From Actinoplanes regularis (GTDB taxonomy: Bacteria; Actinomycetota; Actinomycetes; Mycobacteriales; Micromonosporaceae), in assembly GCF_900188005.1 (NCBI RefSeq), contig NZ_FZNR01000005.1, positions 372,001-436,000 on the forward strand: 64,000 nucleotides of DNA, given 5' to 3'. How positions within the stretch are numbered: the first letter of the stretch is position 1; every line of letters starts with the position of its first letter. The notes beneath the pieces were generated by a model that searched no databases, was not told where the DNA came from, and saw only the letters and a list, made by a program, of their open reading frames with translations. Below, piece after piece: positions 8,125-16,256 of the stretch. A program made the position numbers and the translations under genes.

Positions 8125-8745
8125 TCAGCGCAGCAGCAGGCGGCTCGCCAGCTCCAGGTGGTTGACCACATCGTTCGCCGACGCGCGGCGGGTCACCCAG
8201 GCCACCAGGTTGGACAGCCACACGTCGCCGATGACCCGCGCCTTGGCCCGGTCGTCGGCGGTCGGCTCGCCGTCGTGCATGGCCCGGGTGAACATGTCCT
8301 CCATCAGTCTCGCGACCGCGTTGACCTCGGCGCTCGCGGACGGATCGGCGAACATGAAGGCCCGGGTCATCGCCTCGGTCAGCTGGGGTTCGCGCTGCAT
8401 CGCCCGGGTCACCCGGCTGAGCACGAACTGCATGCGTGCGTCGGGGGTGTCGCCGGGGATCGGTTTGCGTTCCAGCTTCTCCTGGGTCTTCTCCAGCTCC
8501 AGGGCCAGGGCCGACACCAGCAGATGGATCTTCGACGGGAAGTAGCGGTAGAGCGTGCCCAGGGCGACCTCGGCGCGCTCCGCGACGGTGCGCATCTGCA
8601 CCGCGTCATAGCCGCCTTTCGACGCCAGCAGCAGCGTGGCCTCGAGGATCCGACGGCGCCTGTCCCGCTGCGCGGCGGAGCCTTGCTCGGTGTCGAGTGT
8701 GCTGCGCGCTGCGCCAATACTGGTATTCGTTCTCGGTGCTGCCAT
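8125..8745 (-). CDS. kstR: TetR family transcriptional repressor KstR
   Basis: A 206-residue TetR protein. The N-terminal helix-turn-helix RILEATLLLASKGGYDAVQM...VGTLYRYFPSKIHLLVSAL and the ligand-domain segments LTEAMTRAF, FADPSASAEVN and VIGDVWLSNLVAWVTRRASA are, from memory, nearly superimposable on Mycobacterium tuberculosis KstR (Rv3574). KstR represses cholesterol-catabolic genes and is released by 3-oxo-cholestenoyl-CoA-type ligands. The start at 8745 has a gagggg ribosome site; an upstream in-frame start at 8775 does not. A KstR operator lies ~90 bases upstream in the divergent region, which suggests autoregulation. Confidence 0.92.
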   Translation of the reverse strand: MAAPRTNTSIGAARSTLDTEQGSAAQRDRRRRILEATLLLASKGGYDAVQMRTVAERAEVALGTLYRYFPSKIHLLVSALALELEKTQEKLERKPIPGDTPDARMQFVLSRVTRAMQREPQLTEAMTRAFMFADPSASAEVNAVARLMEDMFTRAMHDGEPTADDRAKARVIGDVWLSNLVAWVTRRASANDVVNHLELASRLLLR

Positions 8746-8831
8746 GGCTACCCCTCGTGGCCCCTGTGGTCCCACCAGCCTAGCAACGGGATGTTGACAG
8801 TCTGTTGCGGCAGCCGATGTTGACCCCTAAG

Positions 8832-8845
8832 TGAAACGTGTTCTA
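8832..8845 (+). promoter_or_regulatory. KstR-type operator
   Basis: TGAAACGTGTTCTA fits TNNAACNNGTTNNA exactly. It ends 8 bases before the ATG of the acyl-CoA dehydrogenase gene and sits between it and kstR. No Shine-Dalgarno sequence is present between operator and ATG, so the rightward transcript is probably leaderless or nearly so. Confidence 0.75.
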
Positions 8846-8853
8846 ATAGCGGC

Positions 8854-9864
8854 ATGGGTCCGGACTTCGCGCTCGACGACGCCCAGGAGGCGATCGTCCG
8901 CCTCGCCGGCGAGGTGCTGAGCGACCACGACGACTCACCCCGGCAACTGTGGAAGTCGCTCGGCCAGGCCGGGCTGCTCGGCCTGGCGGTGCCGGCGGAG
9001 CTCGGCGGCGCCGGGCTCGGCCCGCTGGCGACCGGCCTGCTGCTCACCGAGATCGGCCGTCACGCCGCCCGTGTCCCGGCCTGGTCCACGCTCTCGCTCG
9101 GCGTGCTCCCGGTGGTCCGCTGGGGCAGCCCGCGACAGCAGCGTGACCTGCTTCCCGGCGTACTGGAGGGCCGGGTGCTGACCGCCGCCCTCGGCGACCG
9201 GGTCACGGCCACCGAGGACTGGCGGCTGACCGGGACGTGCCGCGCCGTCCCGGACGCCGACCAGGCCCACCGCATCCTGGTCCGGGCCCGCGAGACGGTC
9301 ACGCTGGTCGATCCGGCCGCGCCCGGGGTGACGCTGCTGCGCACTCCGACCTCGGCCGGGACCGACGAGTTCGCGCTGCGGCTGGACGACGTCGCCGCCG
9401 AACCGCTGGGCGACGGCCGAGCCGAATTCGAGCGGTACGCGGTGGCGGGCGCCTGCGCGCTCGGCGATGGCGCGCTCGCCGGGGCCCTGCGGAGGACCGC
9501 CGACCATGTCCGCGACCGGCACCAGTTCGGCCGCCCGCTCGCCACCTTCCAGGCGGTCGCGCAGCAGATCGCCGACGTCTACGTCGCCTCCCGCACGATG
9601 CACCTCGCCGCCCTCGCCGCGAACTGGGGTCTCGACCAGAACCGGGACGATGACAGCGACCTGTGGACCGCCGGGTACTGGCTGAGCAGCGAGGCACTAC
9701 CGGCCCTGCGCACCTGTCATCACCTGCACGGCGGGCTCGGCCTGGCCGCCGACTACCCGCTGCACCGGCACACCGAACTGGTCCGCGACCTGATCCGCCA
9801 CCTCGGCGGTGCGGAGAACTGCCTCGACCGACTGGGAGGCCACGGTGTTCATCGCGCTGACTGA
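8854..9864 (+). CDS. fadE29: Acyl-CoA dehydrogenase, FadE29/ChsE2-like
   Basis: A 336-residue acyl-CoA dehydrogenase, shorter than the usual ~380, with the C-terminal flavin-domain segments HVRDRHQFGRPLATFQAVAQ and HHLHGGLGLAADYPLHRH. Gene order (followed by fadE28, ChsH2/H1 and Ltp2) identifies it as the ChsE2 partner. In mycobacteria ChsE1-ChsE2 form an alpha2beta2 enzyme that desaturates the 3-carbon side-chain CoA ester of the steroid (3-oxo-4-pregnene-20-carboxyl-CoA). It overlaps the next gene by 20 bases, consistent with a heteromeric complex. Confidence 0.85.
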   Translation: MGPDFALDDAQEAIVRLAGEVLSDHDDSPRQLWKSLGQAGLLGLAVPAELGGAGLGPLATGLLLTEIGRHAARVPAWSTLSLGVLPVVRWGSPRQQRDLLPGVLEGRVLTAALGDRVTATEDWRLTGTCRAVPDADQAHRILVRARETVTLVDPAAPGVTLLRTPTSAGTDEFALRLDDVAAEPLGDGRAEFERYAVAGACALGDGALAGALRRTADHVRDRHQFGRPLATFQAVAQQIADVYVASRTMHLAALAANWGLDQNRDDDSDLWTAGYWLSSEALPALRTCHHLHGGLGLAADYPLHRHTELVRDLIRHLGGAENCLDRLGGHGVHRAD

Positions 9865-10978
9865 GGAACAGCTGGCTCTGCGGGCGCGGCTACGTACGTA
9901 CCTCCGCAAGGTTTTGAGCGAGGCGGACCGGGCGGCGATGCTGCGCGAGCGGCACGGCAGGGTCTATCGCGCCCTGGTCCGCGGGCTGGGCCGGGACGGC
10001 TGGCTGGGCCTCGGCTTCCCGGAGCGGTTCGGGGGCGGCGGCCTCGGGCCGGTCGAGCAGCAGATCTTCGTGAACGAGGCGGCCCGCGCCGACGTGCCGC
10101 TGCCGGCGGTCACCCTGCAGACCGTGGCGCCGACGCTGCTCGCCCACGGCTCGCCCGAGCAGCAGGAGTTCTTCCTCCCGCGGATCCTGGCCGGCGAGCT
10201 GCACTTCGCGATCGGCTACACCGAGCCGGAGGCGGGCACCGACCTCGCCGCGCTACGGACCCGGGCGGTACGGGCCGGCGACGAATACCTGGTGAACGGC
10301 CAGAAGATGTTCACCACCGGCGCCCACGACGCCGACTACCTGTGGCTCGCCTGCCGCACCGACCCGGACGCGCCCCGGCACCGGGGCCTGTCCATCCTGA
10401 TCGTCGACACCACCGACCCCGGCTACTCCTGGACGCCGATCATCACCTGCGACGGCGCGCACCACGTCAACACGGTCTACCTCACCGACGTCCGCGTCCC
10501 GGTGAACCGGCTGGTCGGCGTCGAGAACGGCGGCTGGCGGCTGCTGACCGCGCAACTCAACCACGAGCGGGTGATGCTCGGCCCGGCCGGGCGCTTCGGC
10601 GCGTTCATCGATCGCGTACGCGCCTGGGCGGACGGCCACGACGCCCCGGACGTGCGCCGCGCCCTGGCCCGGGCCGAGGCCTGCCGCCGGGTGAACGAGC
10701 TGCTCAACTGGCAGGTCACCGGCGGCGAGCCGAACGCCGCCGACGCGTCCGCCACCAAGGTCTTCGCCTCGGAGCGGCTGCTGCGGACCGGGCAGGAGCT
10801 CGAGGAGGTCGTCTGGCGGCACGGCGACCCGGCCGACCCCGTCACCGCCGAGCTGCTGACCTGGCTGGACGTGCAGGCCAAACGCAACCTCGTACTCACC
10901 TTCGGCGGTGGGGTCAACGAGATCCAGCGGGAACTGATCGCGTCGGCGGGCCTCGGCCTGCCCCGGGTGCCCAGGTAG
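9845..10978 (+). CDS. fadE28: Acyl-CoA dehydrogenase, FadE28/ChsE1
   Basis: A 377-residue acyl-CoA dehydrogenase very close to M. tuberculosis FadE28 from memory: the segments QQIFVNEAARADVPLPAVTL, AIGYTEPEAGTDLA, TTGAHDADYLWLACRTD and LTFGGGVNEIQRE are near-identical. It pairs with the preceding FadE29-type subunit. The GTG start at 9845 has a ggagg site and lies inside the upstream gene. The reaction is alpha,beta-dehydrogenation of the C22 steroid-CoA side chain; FAD sits at the subunit interface. Confidence 0.92.
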   Translation: MFIALTEEQLALRARLRTYLRKVLSEADRAAMLRERHGRVYRALVRGLGRDGWLGLGFPERFGGGGLGPVEQQIFVNEAARADVPLPAVTLQTVAPTLLAHGSPEQQEFFLPRILAGELHFAIGYTEPEAGTDLAALRTRAVRAGDEYLVNGQKMFTTGAHDADYLWLACRTDPDAPRHRGLSILIVDTTDPGYSWTPIITCDGAHHVNTVYLTDVRVPVNRLVGVENGGWRLLTAQLNHERVMLGPAGRFGAFIDRVRAWADGHDAPDVRRALARAEACRRVNELLNWQVTGGEPNAADASATKVFASERLLRTGQELEEVVWRHGDPADPVTAELLTWLDVQAKRNLVLTFGGGVNEIQRELIASAGLGLPRVPR

Positions 10979-11023
10979 GAGGCCGGGCGGCACCCACCAC
11001 ACGTCGCCGAAGGAGGGCACCGG

Positions 11024-12238
11024 ATGACCGAGACGATCGAGGCGGCCGCGCGGCGCATCGCCGAGGCCGGGCCGTCCCCGGCGCGACCGGCCCGGGACCC
11101 GGTGAACCGTCCGGCGATCCGGGACTGGCTCGCCGCGATCGGCGACGCCAACCCGGTCTACGAGCGTGACGGTGTGGCGCCGCCCGCGATGGCGCAGGTG
11201 TGGACGATGCGCGGCCTGCGCCCGGCGCACGAGGACCTCGACGATCCGCTGCGTGGCATGTCGGCGGTGCTGGACGAGGCCGGATACACGTCGGTGGTGG
11301 CGACCGACTGCGCTCAGACGTACCACCGCTACCTGCGGGAAGGGGAGATCCTGGCGGTCCGCGGCCGGCTCACCGGAGTGGCCGGGCCGAAGCGGACGGC
11401 GCTGGGGGAGGGCTGGTTCGTCACCACCGAGAGCGTCTGGGAGGTGGCGGGCGAACCGGTGGCCGAGATGCGTTTCCGGGTGCTGAAGTACCGGCCCGGC
11501 GCTTCGGCCCCGGTGCGGTCGGAGCCGATCCGGCCGGTGGCCGGTCCGGACTCGGCCTTCTTCTGGGCCGGGGTCGAGGCCGGTGAGCTGCGGATCCAGC
11601 GCTGCGGAGAGTGCGGTGCGCTGCGTCATCCGCCCGGGCCGGCCTGCCCGGCCTGCGGTGCGCTCAAGCCCGAGTACGTGGTGGCGGCCGGCACCGGGAC
11701 CGTCCACAGCTACGTCGTGCACCACCATCCGTCGTTGCCCGGACGACGGTCGCCGGTGACGGTCGCTCTGGTCGACCTGGACGAAGGGGTACGGATGGTG
11801 GGTGAGCTGCGGGGGGTGCACCCGAGCATCGGGGCACGAGTCCAGGCCGGGTTCGCCGACGGGCTCCCGGTGTGGGGGCCGACCGGGGTCGAGCTGCCGT
11901 CGTGGGAGCTCGCGGTGACCCCGACCGTGATCATCAGTTCCGCCCTGGCCACCCGGGACTTCCAGGACGTGCACCACGACCGGGACGCGGCGGTGCGGCG
12001 TGGCAGCCGGGACATCTTCCTGAACATCCTGACCACGACCGGGCTCGTGCAGCGGTACGTCACCGACTGGGCCGGGCCGGAGGCGGTGCTGCGCGGCATC
12101 GAGATCCGGCTCGGCGCGCCCTGCTATGCGTACGACACGCTGACCTTCACCGGGCAGGCGCGGGGCGACGAGGTGGCGGTCGTCGGGCGCACGGCGACCG
12201 GCGAGCACGTCTCCGGCATCGTGCGGGTGGCGTCGTGA
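11024..12238 (+). CDS. chsH2-chsH1: Fused ChsH2-ChsH1 steroid enoyl-CoA hydratase
   Basis: A 404-residue protein with three modules: an N-terminal MaoC hotdog (~20-165), a DUF35 region with a zinc ribbon CGECGALRHPPGPACPACG and OB fold (~175-290), and a C-terminal catalytic MaoC hotdog (~300-404) containing ALATRDFQDVHHDRDAAV with the Asp/His hydratase pair. In mycobacteria the first two modules are ChsH2 (311 aa) and the last is separate ChsH1 (~129 aa), which assemble as alpha2beta2. Here they form one chain. It hydrates the C22 enoyl-CoA side chain, and DUF35 docks the Ltp2 aldolase encoded next. A gaaggaggg ribosome site precedes the ATG. Confidence 0.9.
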   Translation: MTETIEAAARRIAEAGPSPARPARDPVNRPAIRDWLAAIGDANPVYERDGVAPPAMAQVWTMRGLRPAHEDLDDPLRGMSAVLDEAGYTSVVATDCAQTYHRYLREGEILAVRGRLTGVAGPKRTALGEGWFVTTESVWEVAGEPVAEMRFRVLKYRPGASAPVRSEPIRPVAGPDSAFFWAGVEAGELRIQRCGECGALRHPPGPACPACGALKPEYVVAAGTGTVHSYVVHHHPSLPGRRSPVTVALVDLDEGVRMVGELRGVHPSIGARVQAGFADGLPVWGPTGVELPSWELAVTPTVIISSALATRDFQDVHHDRDAAVRRGSRDIFLNILTTTGLVQRYVTDWAGPEAVLRGIEIRLGAPCYAYDTLTFTGQARGDEVAVVGRTATGEHVSGIVRVAS

Positions 12239-13362
12239 TCGCCCGGAGCGCGGCGATCGCGGGCATCGGGGCCACCGAGTTCTCCAAGGACTCCGGCCGC
12301 AGCGAGCTGCGGCTCGCGGTCGAGGCGGTCCGGGCGGCGCTCGACGACGCCGGCCTGCGGCCGTCCGACGTCGACGGCCTGACCACCTTCAGCATGGACG
12401 ACAACGCGGAGATCGCGGTGGCCCGGGAGATCGGCGCCGGCGAGCTCACCTTCCTGAGCCGGATCGGGTACGGCGGTGGCGCGGCCTGCGCCGTCGTCCA
12501 ACAGGCCGTGCTCGCGGTGACGGCCGGGATCGCCGAGACGGTGGTCTGCTATCGCGCGCTCAACGAGCGCTCCGGCCGCCGCTTCGGGCAGGCGAACACG
12601 CCGCCGGGGCTCGACGCGAGCTGGCACTATCCGATGGGTCTGGCCACGCCGGCCGCGCAGGTGGCGATGGCGGCCCGGCGCTACCTGCACGACTACGGGG
12701 CCACCACCGACGACTTCGGCCGGGTCACCGTGGCGGCCCGGCGGCACGCGGCCACCAACCCGGCCGCCTGGTTCTACGGCCGGCCGATCACCCTCGAGGA
12801 TCACCGGGCCTCCCGCTGGATCGCCGAGCCGCTGCGGCTGCTCGACTGCTGCCAGGAGAGCGACGGGGCGGTCGCGCTCGTGGTGACCGCCGCCGAGCGG
12901 GCCCGGGACCTGCGCCGGGCGCCGGCCGTGGTGTGTGCGGCGGCGCAGGGGAGCGGGCCGGACCAGTTCGTGATGACCAGCTACTACCGCGACGAGGTGG
13001 CCGCGCTGCCGGAGATGGGCGTGGTGGCTCGGCAGCTGTGGGGGCAGTCCGGGCTGACGCCCGCCGACGTGCGGGCCGCTGTGCTCTACGACCACTTCAC
13101 GCCGTACGTCCTCATGCAGTTGGAAGAACTTGGATTCTGCGGGCGTGGCGAGGGGCGGCACGTGATCGCCGAGGAGCGGCTGCCGATCAACCCGCACGGT
13201 GGGCAGTTGGGGGAGGCGTACATCCACGGCATGAACGGAATCGCCGAGGCGGTACGGCAGGTGCGGGGCACGGCCGTCAACCAGGTGCCGGGGGACGGAC
13301 CGGTGCTGGTCACGGCCGGCACCGGAGTCCCGACCAGCGGGCTGATCCTCAGCGGAGCGTGA
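12235..13362 (+). CDS. ltp2: Ltp2, steroid side-chain retro-aldolase (thiolase fold)
   Basis: A 375-residue thiolase-superfamily protein starting at a GTG that overlaps the stop of the chsH fusion (GTGA). It carries IAGIGATEFSKDSGRSELRL at the N-terminus and YGGGAACAVVQQAVLAVTAG, as in lipid-transfer-protein thiolases. Ltp2 cleaves the 17-hydroxy steroid-CoA side chain to propionyl-CoA and an androstenedione-type ketone, and needs the DUF35 domain of ChsH2, here part of the upstream fusion. It ends the four-gene operon that begins at 8854. Confidence 0.88.
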   Translation: MIARSAAIAGIGATEFSKDSGRSELRLAVEAVRAALDDAGLRPSDVDGLTTFSMDDNAEIAVAREIGAGELTFLSRIGYGGGAACAVVQQAVLAVTAGIAETVVCYRALNERSGRRFGQANTPPGLDASWHYPMGLATPAAQVAMAARRYLHDYGATTDDFGRVTVAARRHAATNPAAWFYGRPITLEDHRASRWIAEPLRLLDCCQESDGAVALVVTAAERARDLRRAPAVVCAAAQGSGPDQFVMTSYYRDEVAALPEMGVVARQLWGQSGLTPADVRAAVLYDHFTPYVLMQLEELGFCGRGEGRHVIAEERLPINPHGGQLGEAYIHGMNGIAEAVRQVRGTAVNQVPGDGPVLVTAGTGVPTSGLILSGA

Positions 13363-13419
13363 CACCTGGCGACCCAGCGCAGGTCAGGCGGAGGTTGGCC
13401 GCCCCGGGCCGGCGCGGGA

Positions 13420-14226
13420 TCAGTAGTGAATGGCGCCTACGACACCGCCGCCGACCGTGACGGCGTCGCCGGTGATGGCGACGCTGCGCGGTGAGGCGAG
13501 GAACGTCACCACGTCGGCGACCTCCTCGGCGGTCACCGCACGTCCGATCGCGGTGTTTGCGGCCAGGCGGCGTTCCGCCTCCTCGGGGGTGACGCCCCAG
13601 GACTCCGCGGCGTCCGCGGTCAGCTGAGGGGTCCGCTCGGTGACCGTGGCGCCCGGGTGCACGACCGTGACGTTGATGCCGTGCCGGCCGAGCTCATCGG
13701 CGAGGTTCTTGGTCAGCGCGGCCACGCCGATGTTGCGGGCGGTCGCGACGAAGTTGCCGCTGTGCCGGGCGGCCAGGCCGGAGATGTTGACGATCCGTCC
13801 CCAGCCCTGGGCGATCATGCCGGGTACGACGGCCCGGGCGGTGCGCAGATATCCCACGACCTTGACGTTGACCGCGTCGACGAACTCCTGGTCGGTGGTC
13901 TGCGACGGACTGGCCGGACCGCCCTTGCCGCCGCCGGGAACGGCCGCGTTGTTGATCAGGATGTCGATGCCGCCGAGCTGGTCGCGCGCGCTCTGCGTGG
14001 CGGCGCGGACGGACTCGTCGTCGCCGGTGTCGATCCGCACGGTGACTATCCGCCCGGGATGTCCCAGCGCCGAGAGTTCGGCGGCGGCCTTGGCCAGCCG
14101 TTCGGTGTCCCGCGCGGCGATGGCCACGTGGGCTCCTTCGGCGAGCAGTGCCCGTGCGATTCGTAGTCCGATTCCGCGGCTGCCTCCGGTCACCAGGGCA
14201 CGCTTGCCGGTAAGTTGCAGATCCAT
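13420..14226 (-). CDS. SDR family oxidoreductase with atypical active site
   Basis: A 268-residue short-chain dehydrogenase with the Rossmann motif ALVTGGSRGIGLRIA and NNAAVPGG (NNAG equivalent). The catalytic Ser is present (NISGLAARHSG), but the expected YxxxK is replaced by a FVATARN stretch, so the canonical Tyr-Lys pair is missing. The C-terminal TGDAVTVGGGVVG strand is normal. The start at 14226 gives proper spacing from an aggaaag site. It lies downstream of the ferredoxin and FAD genes on the same strand, 14 bases after the ferredoxin stop. The substrate is unknown; a steroid or CoA-linked substrate is only suggested by context. Confidence 0.82.
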   Translation of the reverse strand: MDLQLTGKRALVTGGSRGIGLRIARALLAEGAHVAIAARDTERLAKAAAELSALGHPGRIVTVRIDTGDDESVRAATQSARDQLGGIDILINNAAVPGGGKGGPASPSQTTDQEFVDAVNVKVVGYLRTARAVVPGMIAQGWGRIVNISGLAARHSGNFVATARNIGVAALTKNLADELGRHGINVTVVHPGATVTERTPQLTADAAESWGVTPEEAERRLAANTAIGRAVTAEEVADVVTFLASPRSVAITGDAVTVGGGVVGAIHY

Positions 14227-14240
14227 CGATGCCATCTTTC

Positions 14241-14579
14241 CTAGGCTGGTGGGGTGATGTCGGGTCCGACGGCGAGGCGGGACCCAGGTGTACGTCCGTG
14301 ACCCCAGCCGATGCCGGCGCGATAGCTGCCGAGCAGCCCCGTCGCCACGAGATGTTCCTCGTCGCGCAGCGGGTCACCGGCCGGCAGCGGTGCAACGGTG
14401 GGCGCCACGAACAACGCGTCGGTGGGGCAGTACGCCTCGCACATGAAGCAGGTCTGGCAGTCGGCCTGCCTGGCGATCACCGGGACGCCGTCGACGCCCC
14501 GGTCGAAGACGTTGGTCGGGCATGCCTCGATGCACCGGTCGCAGGTGACGCAGCGGTCGGCGCTGATCAGCTCGATCAC
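14241..14579 (-). CDS. Ferredoxin, two [4Fe-4S] clusters
   Basis: A 112-residue protein with two CxxCxxCxxxCP motifs, CVTCDRCIEACP near residue 10 and CQTCFMCEAYCP near residue 40, followed by a ~60-residue tail. Translation starts at a GTG overlapping the stop of the FAD-protein gene (GTGA), so the pair is translationally coupled. The arrangement resembles flavoprotein/iron-sulfur subunit pairs such as AprA-AprB, but the electron acceptor and substrate are unknown. Confidence 0.88.
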   Translation of the reverse strand: MIELISADRCVTCDRCIEACPTNVFDRGVDGVPVIARQADCQTCFMCEAYCPTDALFVAPTVAPLPAGDPLRDEEHLVATGLLGSYRAGIGWGHGRTPGSRLAVGPDITPPA

Positions 14580-16162
14580 GAAGCCACCGCCAGGTCGAGC
14601 GGGGTGTGCGGGCGTACCGGATCGGCCGCAGTCCACAGCTCGTCGAGGCCGCCGACCAGGAGCCGGTGGCGCCGGGACGGGTCGGTCCCGGGGTGGTCGA
14701 GGCGTTTGTGCATGCCGCGCGACTCGGTGCGGGCCAGGGCGGCCGTGTACATCCAGCGGGCGTGCGCCACCATGGCGGCCGCCTGCCGTGCCTCGACGGG
14801 AGATCCGTGCAGGTGGGCGCGCGTGTCGGCCCAGAGCTCGTCGAGGGTCGCGAGCGCCTGGTCGAGCCGGTCACCACGGCGCAGGTAGTTCTTCAGGTAC
14901 GGGTGCGTCTCGGCCTGCACCGCGCGGACGACCTCGCGGTGGTCGCCGGAGACCACGCCGGTGGGGCGCAATCCCGCCTGTCCGGCGCTCACCGGCCTGC
15001 GCCGTCGTGCCGTTGTTCCCAGGGCCGCCGCGTGCCGGGCCGCCGCCGTGCCCGCCCAGGTCCCGGACGACATGGCCCACGCGGAGTTGTGCGACCCGCC
15101 GCCGGTGAAGCCACCGCAGATCAGCTCCCGGGTCGCCACATCGCCGGCCACGTAGAGGCCCGGCACGCCGGTCGAGCAGTCGTCGTCGACCACCCGTACG
15201 CCGCCGGTCCCGCGTACCGTGCCCTCCAGCAGCAGCGTGATCGGGAAGCGGTCCTCGAACGGGTCGATCCGCATCCGGTCGAACGGCAGGAAGAAGTTGG
15301 GCTGGCCTCGCCGCATGGCCGCCCGCACGGTGTCGTCGGCCAGATCGAGCCGGGCGAAGACCCGCTCGTTCAGCAGCGCCCGCGCGATCACGGAGCGGCC
15401 GCTCTGGCTGGCCGCCCCTTCGAGGACGGTGCCGTCCTCGCGGTAGAACGTCGCGTAGTTGTAGTAGGCCGTCTTGGTCACCGAGGAGAACTCCGGAGCG
15501 ATCGCGTACGCGTTGGAGAACTCCATCCCGGACAGCGTCGCGCCCACCTCGGCCGCGAAGAGCGCGCCGTCGCCGGTGTTGACGTCGCAGCCCAGCGCCC
15601 GGGACAGGAACGCGCAGCCGCCGGTCGCGAGCACCACGGCGCCGGCGCGCACCCGGTACGGCTGGTCGAGCTGCCGCCGGTGGCCGGCCACTCCGGCCAC
15701 CGCGCCGGTCGGGTCGGTGAGCAGCTCGAGGGCCGGGCTGTGGTCGAGGACGCGCACGCCGCCGCGCTTGAGCCAGGCCCGCATCCGGCGCATGTACTCC
15801 GGGCCCTGGACGCCGCGGCGCAGTTCGGAGCCGTCGGCCAGGATCGGGAACGGGTAGCGGCCGGTCGTGGCGAGTTCGTGGATGTTGGCGTACGTCTGGT
15901 CCAGCACCCGGGCCATCCAGCGCCGATCGGACAGGTGGCCGTTGAGGTGCTCCCGGCTGGCCATGGCCGCCTCGCGGGCCTGGGGCTCGACGTACCAGAC
16001 GCCGGTGCCGGCGGAGGCCGTGGCGCCGCTCGTGCCGGTGTATCCCTTGTCGACCAGGATCACGTCGGCGCCGGCCTGCGCGGCCTTGAGCGCGGCCCAG
16101 GCGCCGGCCGGGCCGCCGCCGGCCACCAGGACGTCGGCGGTGAGATCCAGTATGTCGATCAC
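14576..16162 (-). CDS. FAD-dependent oxidoreductase, fumarate reductase/AprA-like
   Basis: A 528-residue flavoprotein with the dinucleotide-binding motif VLVAGGGPAGAWAALKAAQ at the N-terminus, an ASAGTG loop, AGAVVLATGGCAFLS in the middle and a C-terminal GLYVAGDVATRELICGGFTGGG motif. The fold is that of the succinate dehydrogenase/fumarate reductase flavoprotein family. It is coupled by GTGA overlap to a dicluster ferredoxin and then an SDR. The GTG start has a clear gaggagga site. The three-gene operon adjoins the steroid side-chain operon, but I see no KstR operator at its promoter. Confidence 0.82.
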   Translation of the reverse strand: MIDILDLTADVLVAGGGPAGAWAALKAAQAGADVILVDKGYTGTSGATASAGTGVWYVEPQAREAAMASREHLNGHLSDRRWMARVLDQTYANIHELATTGRYPFPILADGSELRRGVQGPEYMRRMRAWLKRGGVRVLDHSPALELLTDPTGAVAGVAGHRRQLDQPYRVRAGAVVLATGGCAFLSRALGCDVNTGDGALFAAEVGATLSGMEFSNAYAIAPEFSSVTKTAYYNYATFYREDGTVLEGAASQSGRSVIARALLNERVFARLDLADDTVRAAMRRGQPNFFLPFDRMRIDPFEDRFPITLLLEGTVRGTGGVRVVDDDCSTGVPGLYVAGDVATRELICGGFTGGGSHNSAWAMSSGTWAGTAAARHAAALGTTARRRRPVSAGQAGLRPTGVVSGDHREVVRAVQAETHPYLKNYLRRGDRLDQALATLDELWADTRAHLHGSPVEARQAAAMVAHARWMYTAALARTESRGMHKRLDHPGTDPSRRHRLLVGGLDELWTAADPVRPHTPLDLAVAS

Positions 16163-16256
16163 GGTTCCTCCTCAGCGGCGGCGGCCGGGTGTGGGAACAG
16201 TGAATCCTTGCTGGCCCGCGGCGTCAATACCACTCTTAGCCCATGGGATTTGCGGG

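Noticed and set aside
10253-12208. 651-codon minus-strand open frame opposite fadE28 and the chsH fusion
   Set aside because: Low-complexity His/Arg/Pro composition, while the plus strand encodes recognised enzymes with ribosome sites.
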